NCBI GenBank assembly: GCA_004565275.1
Contig: SDOX01000009.1
Span: forward strand, 418,007-482,006
Reading direction: 5' to 3'
Length of the DNA: 64,000 bases
From: Nannochloropsis salina CCMP1776
Lineage: Eukaryota; Sar; Eustigmatophyceae; Eustigmatales; Monodopsidaceae
In this document: one piece after another, positions 33,282 to 43,637 of the stretch
Position numbering within the stretch: the first letter of the stretch is position 1
How the letters are laid out: every line of letters begins with the position of its first letter
Notes under the pieces: model-generated
What the model was told of the DNA's origin: nothing
What the model saw: the letters and a program-made list of their open reading frames with translations, nothing else
The model's database searches: none
Position numbers and translations under genes: made by a program

Positions 33282-35496
33282 TCATTTCGGGAACAGGATC
33301 CCCTCGTTGTCCTCCAGTAAGCGGCGCAAGATGGGCTCTACCTGCTTACGAGATGCCTGCACGTTGCCTTGCTTGAAGCACCACAGCCGCTGCTCTCTAT
33401 CGCCCCCTTCGTTGCATCGCTCTCGGTCCCCCCACTCGGGGCGTGGCCAGAGCTCTAGCAGCAGATCGCCCGCTTCCGTTTCGGGTGTGAGCAGCAAGGT
33501 CGCCAAGGTCCGCGCAAGGACGGGACAGGACGCATACACGGCCAAGGTGCGTTGTATACCTCCGTCCTTTGCTCCCCCTGCGGGCATGACCAGCGACATG
33601 AGCACAAGCAGCTCCACACCCCGAGAGGACGCGAATCGCTCCAAGACGGACTCCACGCCTGAGACCTTGCACAGGAGGTCTGGAGGGGCATGTGGGGAAG
33701 GAAAGCCTCGCTCGGTGCCTGTGACAGCAATGCAGTTCACAAGGACCTGAACAAGGCCCTCGGGCTGCACACAAGGCCTGTCGCTCAGTTGTCGGAGCCA
33801 CGATATCCCGTTGATCCCCTCCATCCCTAATGTCAGGGATTGCAACACGTACCGTGCAGAGCGACGAGGACGGAGCTCATGCCAAACCGGAGAGCTTGCC
33901 GAGTCTGTAAGCTGGCGGCGAAAGACTTGTAGTCGAGCCCCAAGGCCTCGTTCACCTCTAAGGACTGCCACCATCTGGAAGGAGATGGAACAGGGAGGTT
34001 GACATCGGAGGGCTTAGTGAGGGTAGACTAAGCCAGTCACTGCTAGCACAACACGTGTCTCGAAGAGTTCGGGTGGATACTTTTTTGACTCAATCGTAGA
34101 AAAGGCGAAAGCTCCAACCCACCCTTGATCGAACTTAGCCCCCGATAGATCCCTGTAGAGGGCCTGCTCGCTCTTCCACTCCCTGTCACTCCTCCCGGCC
34201 AAGCCTGCTGCCAACGCCTTCGCCACTGCCTCGTCTCGAGAAGTGACCTTGCCTGCGCTGGCATCTAAGCACACGGAGTCCAAAAGTACAACGCCAAGGA
34301 GAAGCATGGCGACGGCCGGGCAGAGCAAGTCGGGATTGGACAGATACCGCTCTGCAACGAGGGTGCATGTCGAAGCTACAAGGGCACGACCCCCCGCCGT
34401 GCTGCTGTTGCTGCTCAGGCTCGGGACACGACTGATTCCACTTTGTTTTTGCTGCGCGCTTGAGTACAAGGCGTCGAAGCCCTCAGCGTCGGCGGCAAAG
34501 GCAATGTCGCGGTTCCCGCCCGTTACCTTCTCGTAGAGACCTTGGTCCTCGTGATGGTCCACGATGCGCTCAACCACCTGTGCAAGGTCCATTCAGATAC
34601 AGTTACGGGGATGGACGGAGATTGGCAAGCACAGTACAGCATGAACCTGCAGGCACCGAGAGAAAGGCGGGGCTCCTTCTAGTACTTGGGTCCTAATTTG
34701 ACTCAAGAAATAGACAGGTACAAAAGAAAATAACCAAGTGAGTAAGAGTTCGGCCACGATCTCCTACCGGTCCTAGGTTCTGCAATGAGGCCGTGAGCTT
34801 GTTGTGGTCGACCAGCACTAAACCCGTCAGGGCATCTTTTGCGTGCGCGCCTAGTAAGTCCACCTCGTCGATGCAGACCGTGTCCCTGTAGGTGCGGAGG
34901 AAGCGGTATGAGAAGGGCCATTGAACATAGCGGATTTGAAGAAAGATTATGCATTTATTTCACATCGTTAAGTGTGACAAATCCATACAGTGACAGCAAA
35001 TCCTTCGCAAGATTCATGCTTACCGGAGAGCCTCCAAGATGCCGGCAAGGCGGAATAGAAGCAAGGTTTCGGGACGCAACTTTAGCTCTGTGCGACGCAA
35101 GGGCAAGATTGGAACATAATGCACACTTCCCAATTTGTCAGTAGATGATCGAGTCATCTGCAAGAATTGGGCTAGACAAATGGATGACACAATGCTATCC
35201 GCGTCGGCAGCTTCGTTTCCCAACACTACTTTGACCCGTGCCTTCTTTTCATTGCACAAGAGTAGTGCCGCTCGACCCTTCTTCAAAAAGGTTGGTAAGT
35301 CTTGTGTGGTTGGCGAGGATAATATCGGTTCCATGTGGCTCGAGAGAGTCGTCCGTGCAAGACAGTATCGGGAGACCAAACGATAGGGGAGGTTACCAAG
35401 GGGACCGCAGACCGAAAAAGAAAAAGCCACCGTGAAGGCGGCGCACACTGGTGGCAAGGCGCAGGAGATGTACGACAATTTGGATGAAGCACGCAT
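33282..35496 (-). CDS. DHH-family phosphoesterase (PPX1/prune-like exopolyphosphatase)
   Basis: Members hydrolyse polyphosphate or related phosphoanhydrides with metal ions. Exons are 35024-35496, 34768-34885, 34123-34577, 33853-33974 and 33282-33826; all phases agree (570 aa). The DHH domain shows VVLGNEAADADSIVSS (motif I), YVPILPLRRTELKLRPET, then LVLVDHNKLT and VERIVDHHEDQ, the metal-binding motifs II and III. GRALVASTCTLVAERYL and the DHHA2-type segment LEVNEALGLDYKSF and LRFGMSSVLVAL follow. If translation starts at 35496, an N-terminal extension of about 54 residues with a hydrophobic core precedes MEPILSSP; starting at 35334 would give the usual cytosolic form. The C-terminal 180 residues are poorly conserved and Leu-rich. 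Exopolyphosphatase versus prune-type activity cannot be told apart here. Confidence 0.9.
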
Positions 35497-35901
35497 TCAA
35501 GGCCTACTTTTGGCCTATGATGAAGAAATAGAAAGCTTTATATAATTCGTGTCACAGCGGGCGAAAGACGGACCTGGTGCTAGACTCTCCGACCGACAAC
35601 TTGCTGAACATGCGGCTGTCAAACATTGTCAAGGTCGTGCAAAATCTGCAACCCTTAGTTTGCGTGACAGCGTGCGCACGGCACGTTTCGCCTCTTCACG
35701 GCAAGTCACGGCACGGTCCCAAACTTCAAACATCTCGGCGCCGCTGGGAGTGCCACAGCTGTCAGCATCGAATGTCTCGCCCAGACTGCCGCTCCGGCGA
35801 CTTCGTCTTTGTTCTGCCGAATTACTTTTTCCTCTTCGACATTCGCATTCGGCACGCCCACCTCTATTCCTGCCATTCCTCTTTAAACCTATCCAGTAAT
35901 T
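35497..35901. other. Divergent intergenic gap (DHH phosphatase / cyclophilin)
   Basis: It should contain both promoters. An open frame from 35577 into the cyclophilin gene has no domain and is rejected. No other feature is visible. Confidence 0.45.
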
Positions 35902-36848
35902 ATGGCCTTTGCCAAGTCTCTTGCGTTCATGCTCGGCATGGCCACCTTCGCTCTCAGGTTCGTGTAGGTCCTCTGGCCATGGTGCTTCATCTCTCGATCG
36001 CGAAACCCGATGAATCGCATTTAAGACCTATTTTCTTGATCTTTTGCAATTTGTTGCCATACATACAGTCAAGCTGATGACCTCACGAAAGTAACGCACA
36101 AAGTTTTTTTCGACATCAATGTAGCGGATAAGGTACGTAAATATGAAGAAATAAGTTTTTAGCAGCGACGCGACTCATCACTCCTTTGTCATCTCCTGCT
36201 TTTCTCTCCCGACCGGCACAATTTTCCAGCCTGCTGGTCGTATTGTCTTTGGACTGTATGGGAACACCGTACCCAGGACGGTGGAAAACTTCCGTGCGCT
36301 CTGCACCGGCGAGAAAGGAATTGGAGGCGCAGGCCGCCCCCTCCACTACAAGGGTTCAAAATTTCACCGAGTGATCCCCTCCTTCATGCTGCAGGGGGGC
36401 GATTTCACTCACAACAATGGCATGGGCGGAGAGTCCATCTACGGGTTAGTACTAGAATTCAAAGAGATGGGGGCCGGTTCTGGGGGAAAGTTTCGGAATT
36501 GTTTAGGCGATTCACGGACGAAGAGCTGTAAATACTGTGATTGCTCACCCAGCGTTCCCCGTGCACGCTCATCCCTATCGTCATGACAGCGGTAAATTCG
36601 CTGACGAGAACTTCAAATTGAAGCACACCCGACCCGGCCTCCTCTCCATGGCGAACGCAGGGCGCGACACGAACGGCTCCCAGTTCTTCATCACCACCGT
36701 AGTGACCTCCTGGCTCGACGGGCGCCACGTCGTTTTCGGAGAGGTCCTGGAAGGTATGGACGTAGTGAAGATGATCGAGGGCCTGGGCAGCGATGACGGA
36801 ACCGTGAAGAAGCCCGTGATCATCGCGGACTCCGGCGAGCTCAAGTAG
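35902..36848 (+). CDS. Peptidyl-prolyl cis-trans isomerase, secretory cyclophilin (B type)
   Basis: Catalyses proline isomerisation during protein folding, here probably in the ER. Exons are 35902-35957, 36069-36132, 36230-36444 and 36590-36848 (197 aa). The first exon encodes the signal peptide [19 protein letters not shown], cleaved near SQA|DD. The mature start [13 protein letters not shown] resembles cyclophilin B. Catalytic residues lie in [20 protein letters not shown] (the active-site Arg) and [16 protein letters not shown]; the cyclosporin-binding Trp is in [12 protein letters not shown]. The protein ends IIADSGELK, with no KDEL or HDEL signal. It is a single-domain enzyme of standard length. 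Confidence 0.94.
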
Positions 36849-37347
36849 AGAGTGAGCGCGAGGGACCTTTTGGGACTAAACACTGGGTTATGGGAAGCAG
36901 CGACAATTAGGGATGAAGATAGCCAGAAACGGCCGGGAAGCGAGTCTTGACATAGATGACTCTGTCAGAAGGGTGCTTTATCACAGGGCCCGGTCGTTGA
37001 GGTTGTTGACGCCGTAGCACGCCTCACAATGGTTTCGGTTTGGGTGTTTAGGAGAGCCTAAAGTACGAAGGGAGCGAGAAATAATGACAAGCAAATGCCC
37101 AGCCTGGCGTAAGACGCTCTCGGCGCGTACCGATGCGTGAAAATTTGTTTCTTTGTTACAAAGGGCTTGTTCGCCCCCGGGGCCTGGGGTTCCTTGTCGC
37201 CCTGTGCTCCCATCACGATATTGTACAAGCCGGGCAGAGATTTACCACGGTCCGTAACCTCACGAATCTTAAAACACGACTTTGCTGCCGCTCACTTCTC
37301 TGCTCCAGTTGGGGCGCGGCCCCTCACCCCTTTCCCCCGCCAGCCCA
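36849..37347. other. Convergent intergenic gap (cyclophilin / carrier)
   Basis: It contains the 3' flanks of both genes. Short open frames overlap the end of the carrier gene and are shadows. Confidence 0.45.
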
Positions 37348-38640
37348 TCAGTGTCGACTCGATCCCTTCGCGTCCTCTTCCCCCCCTGCCTCTCCAACGC
37401 CCAGCAAGGCCTTGCTCGCCTCGAAGGAGGAAAACCCCACCGCCGTGAAGAGAGCCGAGTACATGACCCTGAACCGCACGCCCGCGTAGAGCCCCGGCAC
37501 CCCCTCCTTCTGAGCAACGTCCAGCAAGCAGCCCAGGACATCGCGGCCGGGGGGGCAGGCGTTGATCGCCATGCGCGTCTTGATCACGTCGAGAGGAGTT
37601 GTGGCTGCGCTCGAGAGGGCTCCGGCTAGGGCTCCCGCGACCACGGCCACGCGCGGTCCACTCAGGGAGATAGCGCCCCACAAGGCCTGCCCCCCCAGGT
37701 ACAATTTGAACTCCTCGTAAAGAGCAAAGCGGAGGACAGCCGACGGGATGTTGCGAAGCAACGTCGCGCGGTAACCGCTGTAGAGGCCTCTGACGCCCTT
37801 CTCCCTGAGGATGGATGCGAAGACCCCCGGGAAGCCCAGACTCGCTCCTCCGTGGGCGTTGCGGTACATCTGCAGCTGCTGTTTCAGTACTTCTTTCGGT
37901 ACGAAGATTAAAGAACTGGCGGTATTTCCTGCGGCGGCTGCTAAGGCGTGAGCCGTCCAGCGTCGTAGAACTTGTGCACGCCGCTGGTAGAGCTCCTTGC
38001 TCCCGTCGCTTGAGACCGAGGACGACGCCTCGGTGCGCGGCCTGATGCCGGCGACCAAACGGCGCTTTACATACTCGTACACACCAAAGTACAACGCTGA
38101 GGAGGGCATGGATCCGAGCACGGCGGGTGTCAGGCCTGCCCACAGGGAGCCCAACCCATAGATGCGGGCTTGTGACGAGAGGGACGCACCCCTCGAGGCT
38201 GGTCCCGCCTGACGCAGCGTCTTCGCAACGTCGATGGGGTAGAGCACCATGTTGCTAAAACCACCCGCCAACGCGCCGGCCAAAGCCAGACGCGTGCCGC
38301 TGTTCATCCGTGCGAGAAGCTCTTGTATTCGACCCCCGTCGGCAAGAGCGATAGATGTACGTCGCTGTCTTCTTCGAGAAGGTCTTCCGACGACCTTTTG
38401 CGCAAATTTGGACGGGACATCATCTTCAAGTCGCCTCGTTTCTAGACTAAGCGATGTTCTGGTGGCAGTGCTGGAAGCATACTGTCTCGAGGAAGACGCG
38501 GCTAAGTACGGCGATAGAAGAAGGAAAGTGACGAGCAGGAGGGGAAGCCATGAGGAGGAAGCACGCTGGGAAGATGGAAACCATGAAATCCAACGCCAAT
38601 GAGGTGGACGTGACGCGCTTGTCCTCATCGATGCTGCCAT
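37348..38640 (-). CDS. Mitochondrial carrier family protein (SAM-carrier-like) with N-terminal leader
   Basis: A six-helix solute carrier with three repeats. The signature sites are YPIDVAKTLRQ (repeat 1), VPKEVLKQQLQMY (repeat 2) and TPLDVIKTRMA (repeat 3). The VPxEVxKQ form in repeat 2 and the overall spacing recall S-adenosylmethionine carriers (SLC25A26/SAMC), so SAM is a possible substrate. Unlike typical mitochondrial carriers it has an N-terminal extension of about 110 residues with a strong hydrophobic segment, SWLPLLLVTFLLLSPYLAAS, after a basic start. This would suit an ER/plastid-envelope route. The gene is a single exon. The start at 38640 (MAASMRTSASRPP) is my choice; an ATG at 38712 would add 24 residues. 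Confidence 0.85.
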   Translation of the reverse strand: MAASMRTSASRPPHWRWISWFPSSQRASSSWLPLLLVTFLLLSPYLAASSSRQYASSTATRTSLSLETRRLEDDVPSKFAQKVVGRPSRRRQRRTSIALADGGRIQELLARMNSGTRLALAGALAGGFSNMVLYPIDVAKTLRQAGPASRGASLSSQARIYGLGSLWAGLTPAVLGSMPSSALYFGVYEYVKRRLVAGIRPRTEASSSVSSDGSKELYQRRAQVLRRWTAHALAAAAGNTASSLIFVPKEVLKQQLQMYRNAHGGASLGFPGVFASILREKGVRGLYSGYRATLLRNIPSAVLRFALYEEFKLYLGGQALWGAISLSGPRVAVVAGALAGALSSAATTPLDVIKTRMAINACPPGRDVLGCLLDVAQKEGVPGLYAGVRFRVMYSALFTAVGFSSFEASKALLGVGEAGGEEDAKGSSRH

Positions 38641-38915
38641 ACTGCTGTAAGCTACCTGTGCAACGTGAAAAGCAATGTAGTCTGAGAGCTTTGCGTCATA
38701 GGTCAAGGACATGGCCGCAGGCGGCGACTCGGGAGGTTTGCAGCGAGGGTAGGGGTCGAGTCCATCCCTAGCCTCAAGCGAGAGATGCGAGTTGAGGAAC
38801 TTCTTGTAAATGCCTTAGAGAGGTACGGGATGATAGATGCGATATCGATATCCTCTCTTGTAATTTTAATTGTCCTTTCCGAGTGAGACGCGTGCATCAC
38901 GCTGGATCTTACCAT

Positions 38916-38954
38916 CCCCTACCTCCCCTACCTCCCCTACCTCCCCTACCTCCC
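38916..38954. repeat. Short 9-bp tandem repeat (about 4 units)
   Basis: The unit ccctacctc is repeated about four times without visible change just before the RNA methyltransferase start, inside the short divergent promoter region 38641-38982. It is a likely slippage-prone minisatellite in the 5' UTR or promoter. Confidence 0.85.
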
Positions 38955-38982
38955 GACTATCCTCGAAGGAGCCATCAGAGGA

Positions 38983-40683
38983 ATGTGCAGGCCCACTTGG
39001 CAAGATAAGCTACATCCGCGTGCTAGTAAAATGGCCTTCGCCCTTCTTTTCATAAGGAATACAATAGGGAGAAGAGTTGCAAGCGATTCGTTTCCGTCAT
39101 CAGCTGGTTTTTCATGTCAAAGTCCTGTATCTACATTCGTCCGCGCCGGCTCTTTCATTGGCTCCTACCTACCCGCGAGGTACTCGCTTGGGCGTGGCGG
39201 ATCGACCATAAGATATCTCACTGAGGATGAGGAGGGAGGCATGCTTTTGTCGGAAGGAACGAGATCAGTCGTGACAGGATCGAAGCAGAGGAGAGGCCGC
39301 AAATCCAAGCCGTGGCAGGGTCCGTTTGCTTACCATGAGGAGCTGGAACTCACTGTGGAAAGCCTGACTAACCTTGGTTGGGGGATCTGTCGTGCATCGT
39401 TACCTAGTGTACCGGATGCACAATCCCCCCAAATGCCATTGCCAACGCCTTCTACACCGGGCGGGCCGAGAGAGAGCCCGGAAAGTTGGGTGGTGATGGT
39501 CCCGGGAGTGATTCCCGGCGAGCGAATCCGGCTCCGGATCTATCGCAACCACAAAAACTACTCCGAGGCAGACTTGATGCATGTGCTTGAGAGTTCGTCT
39601 GAGCGCGTCGAACCTGTGTGCCCTCTCTTCGGCAGGTGCGGCGGGTGTCAGTATCAGCACATGAGCGTTGCGGCCCAGCGAGCCTGGAAACGCGAGCACG
39701 TGCTCCAGGTGCTGGCGCGGACAGGAAACGTGACGGGGATAACCGTGCAGGAAGCGATAGGGACCGAGCACACCCTTGGATACCGGTCCAAGATTACGCC
39801 GCATCACGAAAAGCCGCGAGGGGGGGAGATCCGCGAGATCGGCTTCCTGAAACTCGGGTCTCGGGCCCTGGTCGACGTGCCAGAGTGCGCCATCGCCACC
39901 CCGGCGATCAATGCCCGCTTGCGCGGACTGCGAGAGGAGGTGCGGGTGACGGCCAGGGCAGCTGCAGTTGCTGAGACGCCGAGGAAACCGAAAGGGGCGA
40001 CTTTGCTGCTCCGGGAGACTCGGGAGGGGGTGGTCACGGACCCGCGGGCAGAGGTCTCGGACCAGGTGGGGGGCCTCCTCTTCAAGTACACTGCGGGGAG
40101 CTTCTTCCAAAACAATCCGTATGTATTGCCGCACATGGTTGAATATGTGGTGCGCAAGGCCGGGGCGCCCAATGTCCGCTACCTGGTGGATGCGTACTGC
40201 GGGGGCGGTCTCTTCTGCCTCTCGGCGAGCAAAAACTTCGAGGCGTGCTACGGCGTGGAAATTAGCGAGTTGGCCATCTTGAGCGCTCAGAGAAACGCGG
40301 AGCTGAACAAGATTGGGAACTGTCACTTCCAGGCGGGGGACGCGACGGACATCTTCGCCGGCATCGGCCACATTTCCGGAGCGGACACGGTGACGATCCT
40401 CGACCCCCCCCGCAAGGGCTGCGATGAGGGCTTCTTGACGCAGCTCTGTAGATTTCGCCCAGCCCGCATTGTGTACGTGAGCTGTGACCCCGCGACACAG
40501 GCCAGGGACGCCCGCTTCCTCCTAGAGCGCGGCTATGACATCGAGGAGGTGCAGCCCTTCGACCTCTTTCCGCAGACGCGACACATCGAGAACGTCATTG
40601 TTTTTGTTGAGGCTCACCGCACGGGTGCCGGAGCCGGATCCATGCCTTCCTGGGCCGGTGAAGGGGGAACGGCGAGCTTATAA
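38983..40683 (+). CDS. RNA (uracil-5-)-methyltransferase, TrmA/RlmD (RumA) type
   Basis: An S-adenosylmethionine-dependent enzyme forming 5-methyluridine in rRNA or tRNA. A single exon of 566 aa. An N-terminal TRAM-like beta domain (about residues 110-200: ELTVESLTNLGWG ... VMVPGVIPGERIRLRIYR) precedes the [4Fe-4S] cysteines CPLFGRCGGCQYQHM. The catalytic half has SFFQNNPYVLPHM, the SAM site VDAYCGGGLFCLSASK, LDPPRKGCDEGFLTQL and the nucleophilic-cysteine motif VYVSCDPATQARD, ending FDLFPQTRHIENV. The likely start is the ATG at 39031 (MAFALLFIRNTIGRRVAS), which looks like a mitochondrial or plastid presequence; the frame is open from 38983. An organellar rRNA target is inferred. Confidence 0.9.
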   Translation: MCRPTWQDKLHPRASKMAFALLFIRNTIGRRVASDSFPSSAGFSCQSPVSTFVRAGSFIGSYLPARYSLGRGGSTIRYLTEDEEGGMLLSEGTRSVVTGSKQRRGRKSKPWQGPFAYHEELELTVESLTNLGWGICRASLPSVPDAQSPQMPLPTPSTPGGPRESPESWVVMVPGVIPGERIRLRIYRNHKNYSEADLMHVLESSSERVEPVCPLFGRCGGCQYQHMSVAAQRAWKREHVLQVLARTGNVTGITVQEAIGTEHTLGYRSKITPHHEKPRGGEIREIGFLKLGSRALVDVPECAIATPAINARLRGLREEVRVTARAAAVAETPRKPKGATLLLRETREGVVTDPRAEVSDQVGGLLFKYTAGSFFQNNPYVLPHMVEYVVRKAGAPNVRYLVDAYCGGGLFCLSASKNFEACYGVEISELAILSAQRNAELNKIGNCHFQAGDATDIFAGIGHISGADTVTILDPPRKGCDEGFLTQLCRFRPARIVYVSCDPATQARDARFLLERGYDIEEVQPFDLFPQTRHIENVIVFVEAHRTGAGAGSMPSWAGEGGTASL

Positions 40684-40888
40684 TGTAGAAAAAGTGCAAG
40701 GCGCTTGATGTAACATACAGATATCTTTGGCGAAGGAAGGAAGAGGGGGGGGGCGCAAAGCAGACAGGCGACTCTTTTCGGAATATTCTTTGTTCTTTCT
40801 CAGGACAGGGCAAAAAAGGCAGACCCTTATCTTTTTATTTATCTCAGGGAGGGATGAGTCCATCTTTCTTCAATCGCTATGATTATAT

Positions 40889-42969
40889 TTACATAACGCG
40901 AAGTAAATTCTTGACTGCGACCTGCGACACCTCCCTTTCATTACCCTTCGCCGCCATTTCCTCCTTCTTTTCCTTTCCCCCGGCCCCCTTCAATCCCATT
41001 CGTTTCTCCTCTTCTCCCTGCTCGGAGGGGCTGAACGCATTGGGATCGAACCACGTGCCATCCAGGAAGAGCATAAAGAGCTTCAAAGCTGTGTCCGGTG
41101 TGTACGTTGGGACCTCTGTGGTATTATGTGGATGGTAATATATTAATTCCGCAGAACATTAATGAGATAAGCTCAAGCCAATCATGCCATATAAACCCCC
41201 TCAAAAAGGAGGTAAAGGCGGTACCTGACAGGATGCAGTGAGAATCGACGAGTAACCCACCTAGCCCCTCCAACCGCCCCCCCACTCACCATGGCCCGCG
41301 CCAGCGACCGTGGCCAGTGTCAGGTTGCCTCCAAACTGCGTCACAAAGCCCGCCACCTGCCCCTCGTCGTCGCGCCAGGGCACCCAAGGCCTCAGGACCC
41401 TCTGGCCCAGGCCGTGCATCCACTTCTGCGTGCCCCAGGTCCCACACACGGAATCGTCGTCCCCACTGTACACAAGCATTTTCAATCCGTACTTTCCCCC
41501 CAGCAAGAGCTTGTAAAGGGGCTCCATGGGTACGAAAAAGTCGCGGAGATCGTAGTTGAGCACGCTGGAGCACTCCTTCCACTCAATTCCCGGGTCGACA
41601 TGCATGGCCACCTTCACCGCCTCCTGATTGAGATACTTCACAAGGTAGTTATCTTCACAGGGCTCGTAGTCCGCAATATCGATGATGCCCACCCCCACTT
41701 GCGCCATGCGTTCCCTAACCTCAGGCGGCGAGGCGTGGTGGAGCAGCCAAGTGCGCTGAGCACGGCCGCGCTTAGAGAGGCGAACATTCGGCACTGTGTC
41801 CAGACAAACGGGATAGGAAAGCGCCTGTTCATTGAAGCGATTCAAAAATGACAATGTGAGACGATCAGAGATGGAATTATATTTGACGAGGGCATGTGAT
41901 AGTCCTGTCAACCGGACTCGGGCCAAGGACAGAAGCTCGTTGAACGCGAGGCTCCTCAATCACATAGCCCTCCGAGAAGACGTATGCCTACACGCTAGCA
42001 GTCACCTACATAAGGATTGATCTCCGCCATTTCCACGTTCATCCGCGCCTCCAATTCGATGCAGTCGGTCAGGAGGTACTCTGGGGCGACGCGGATGTGT
42101 GCACACTGCCTTTCCCAGGCGGCGGCAGTGGGATACGAAACGAGTGAGTGCCCGACGAGGGCTTTTACCGTTGCCTGGTGGTTATTCACCCAGCTTGTGT
42201 AGGGGTTGCCGACGAGAAAGCCCACGAAATTGAGCTTCGGCGAGGCGCCGGGTCGACCCTGTTGACGGACAATCTCCACGGAGAGCGTGGGTATATAGTG
42301 CCCACCCCAGCTCTCGCTTGAAATGACGAATTCATTGGACAAGTACTGAGGGAACTTCTGGAAAAAACGCAGGATAAACTCGTAGTTGTCTTTGGCGGCT
42401 TGTCGATCTCCGAGCTCGTAGTCGTGCATTGGATCGTCACTGAAAGAGAAACCAACGCCAACTGGGAAGAGCGCCCCAAGAAAATGCAGAGTTTGAGCAT
42501 GAGATTTCCACTCGCAGTGTATCAGGCCACCCTGACAGGGAGAGAATTTCCCACCCTACACCCTACCTGGTTGTTCCACGAACAGCATGTTTGCCACCTT
42601 GTTCCAGCGATAGGCGTTTTGCTCGAGGATCCCCTCCGCGTTGGGCTTAAAGGGACCCTGCTCCGTGAAAAGACCCAAAAGACCACTGCATCCTGGACCT
42701 CCGTTGGTCCACCACACGACAGGGTCCTTTTCGGGGGCGCTCTCGGACTCGATGAAGTGGTAGTGCACGTGCTTGGTGGCGTTGGGCGCGATGCCAGGGA
42801 TGTCGATGTAGCCTGAGAAGTGACGGAAGGCTGGCATGTATTCCAGGCCAGGCAGGTCTGTAATTTCATCATCAAGTGCAGCTTGCAGGTAGTTTACATT
42901 TCTGCCTGCATTTACGCCAGAAGTAAGCGCAAACACAGTCAGCAACTGGGGGAGGAAAGTCGGCATCAC
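40889..42969 (-). CDS. Serine carboxypeptidase, peptidase family S10
   Basis: A secreted or vacuolar enzyme that removes C-terminal residues at acid pH. Exons are 42567-42969, 42010-42461, 41290-41824 and 40889-41115; phases agree (538 aa). MMPTFLPQLLTVFALTSGVNA is the signal peptide. Family blocks in order are FSGYIDI, VVWWTNGGPGCSGLLGLFTE, VEQPVGVGFSFSDDP, the nucleophile motif VISSESWGGHYIPTL (Ser about 180), GFLVGNPYTS, the aspartate motif VYSGDDDSVCGTWGTQKW and the histidine motif VAGAGHGEVPTYTP. The complete triad implies an active enzyme. The C-terminus is an unusual Lys/Glu-rich tail of about 45 residues after LFLDGTWFDPN. Confidence 0.94.
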
Positions 42970-43637
42970 TTTTCTCTAGGTGACAAGCTCTCCAGCGCTT
43001 TCCAAAGAATTGGTGTCTGGGTGACGCTCGCGACTACAGGGAAATAATCACAATGGTAGGAAAATGTGAAAATTTTAAACGCATATTTTCCTTCGCCGGG
43101 TTTTAAAAAGAGTGCCATGCGTGCCAGTCTTGCGAAGCGGGCATATTACCACCTCACCCTGACGCTCACTCGCAGGCGCCAACAAGCAGCGGGCCAGGGC
43201 AGCTTTTGATAAGTTTTGCTCGAAAGCTTGCTATGAATGCGCCACGACGAGCTCGCCAAATTTGTATCGGAGTGCCAAAAGGGCCAGTCCTGGTCTGCGG
43301 CGTGCATTCGGTAGAACCTCGGCCATGCCTGGTTCAAGCTCGCTGGGAGCGACCCGACCGGTGGGGCGCCGGACCGGAGGGAAGTCATGGTGGACACCCC
43401 GCAACGACGACAGGTTTACAGTCGTAGCCTGCAGGGCTCCTCCGCCCAAATACGTTATATGTCAAGGTCATTGTCTGCTCGCGCCGTCCCTGTCCTTGAG
43501 CGTGTGCGCAAAGTTTTCGTGGAATTAAAAGGGCTGTGTACGACAACATTCTAACCGACGTGCTCTCTTGAATCATGCCAGGGAAAGGCCTTACGGCGGG
43601 CTAGGGCTTCAGAAGCGGAGCATACTCTACACAGTAG
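42970..43637. other. Divergent intergenic gap (carboxypeptidase / CBS-PP2C)
   Basis: Two promoters are expected here. Overlapping short frames on both strands at 43146-43528 match nothing I know and are treated as chance. Confidence 0.4.

Noticed and set aside
35577-36077. A 166-codon plus-strand frame before and across cyclophilin exon 1
   Set aside because: It reads through the cyclophilin signal-peptide exon in another frame and into its intron, with no conserved block.
37292-38143. A 283-codon minus-strand Arg/Gly-rich frame
   Set aside because: It lies in another frame of the same strand as the carrier gene and has no transmembrane or family signature.
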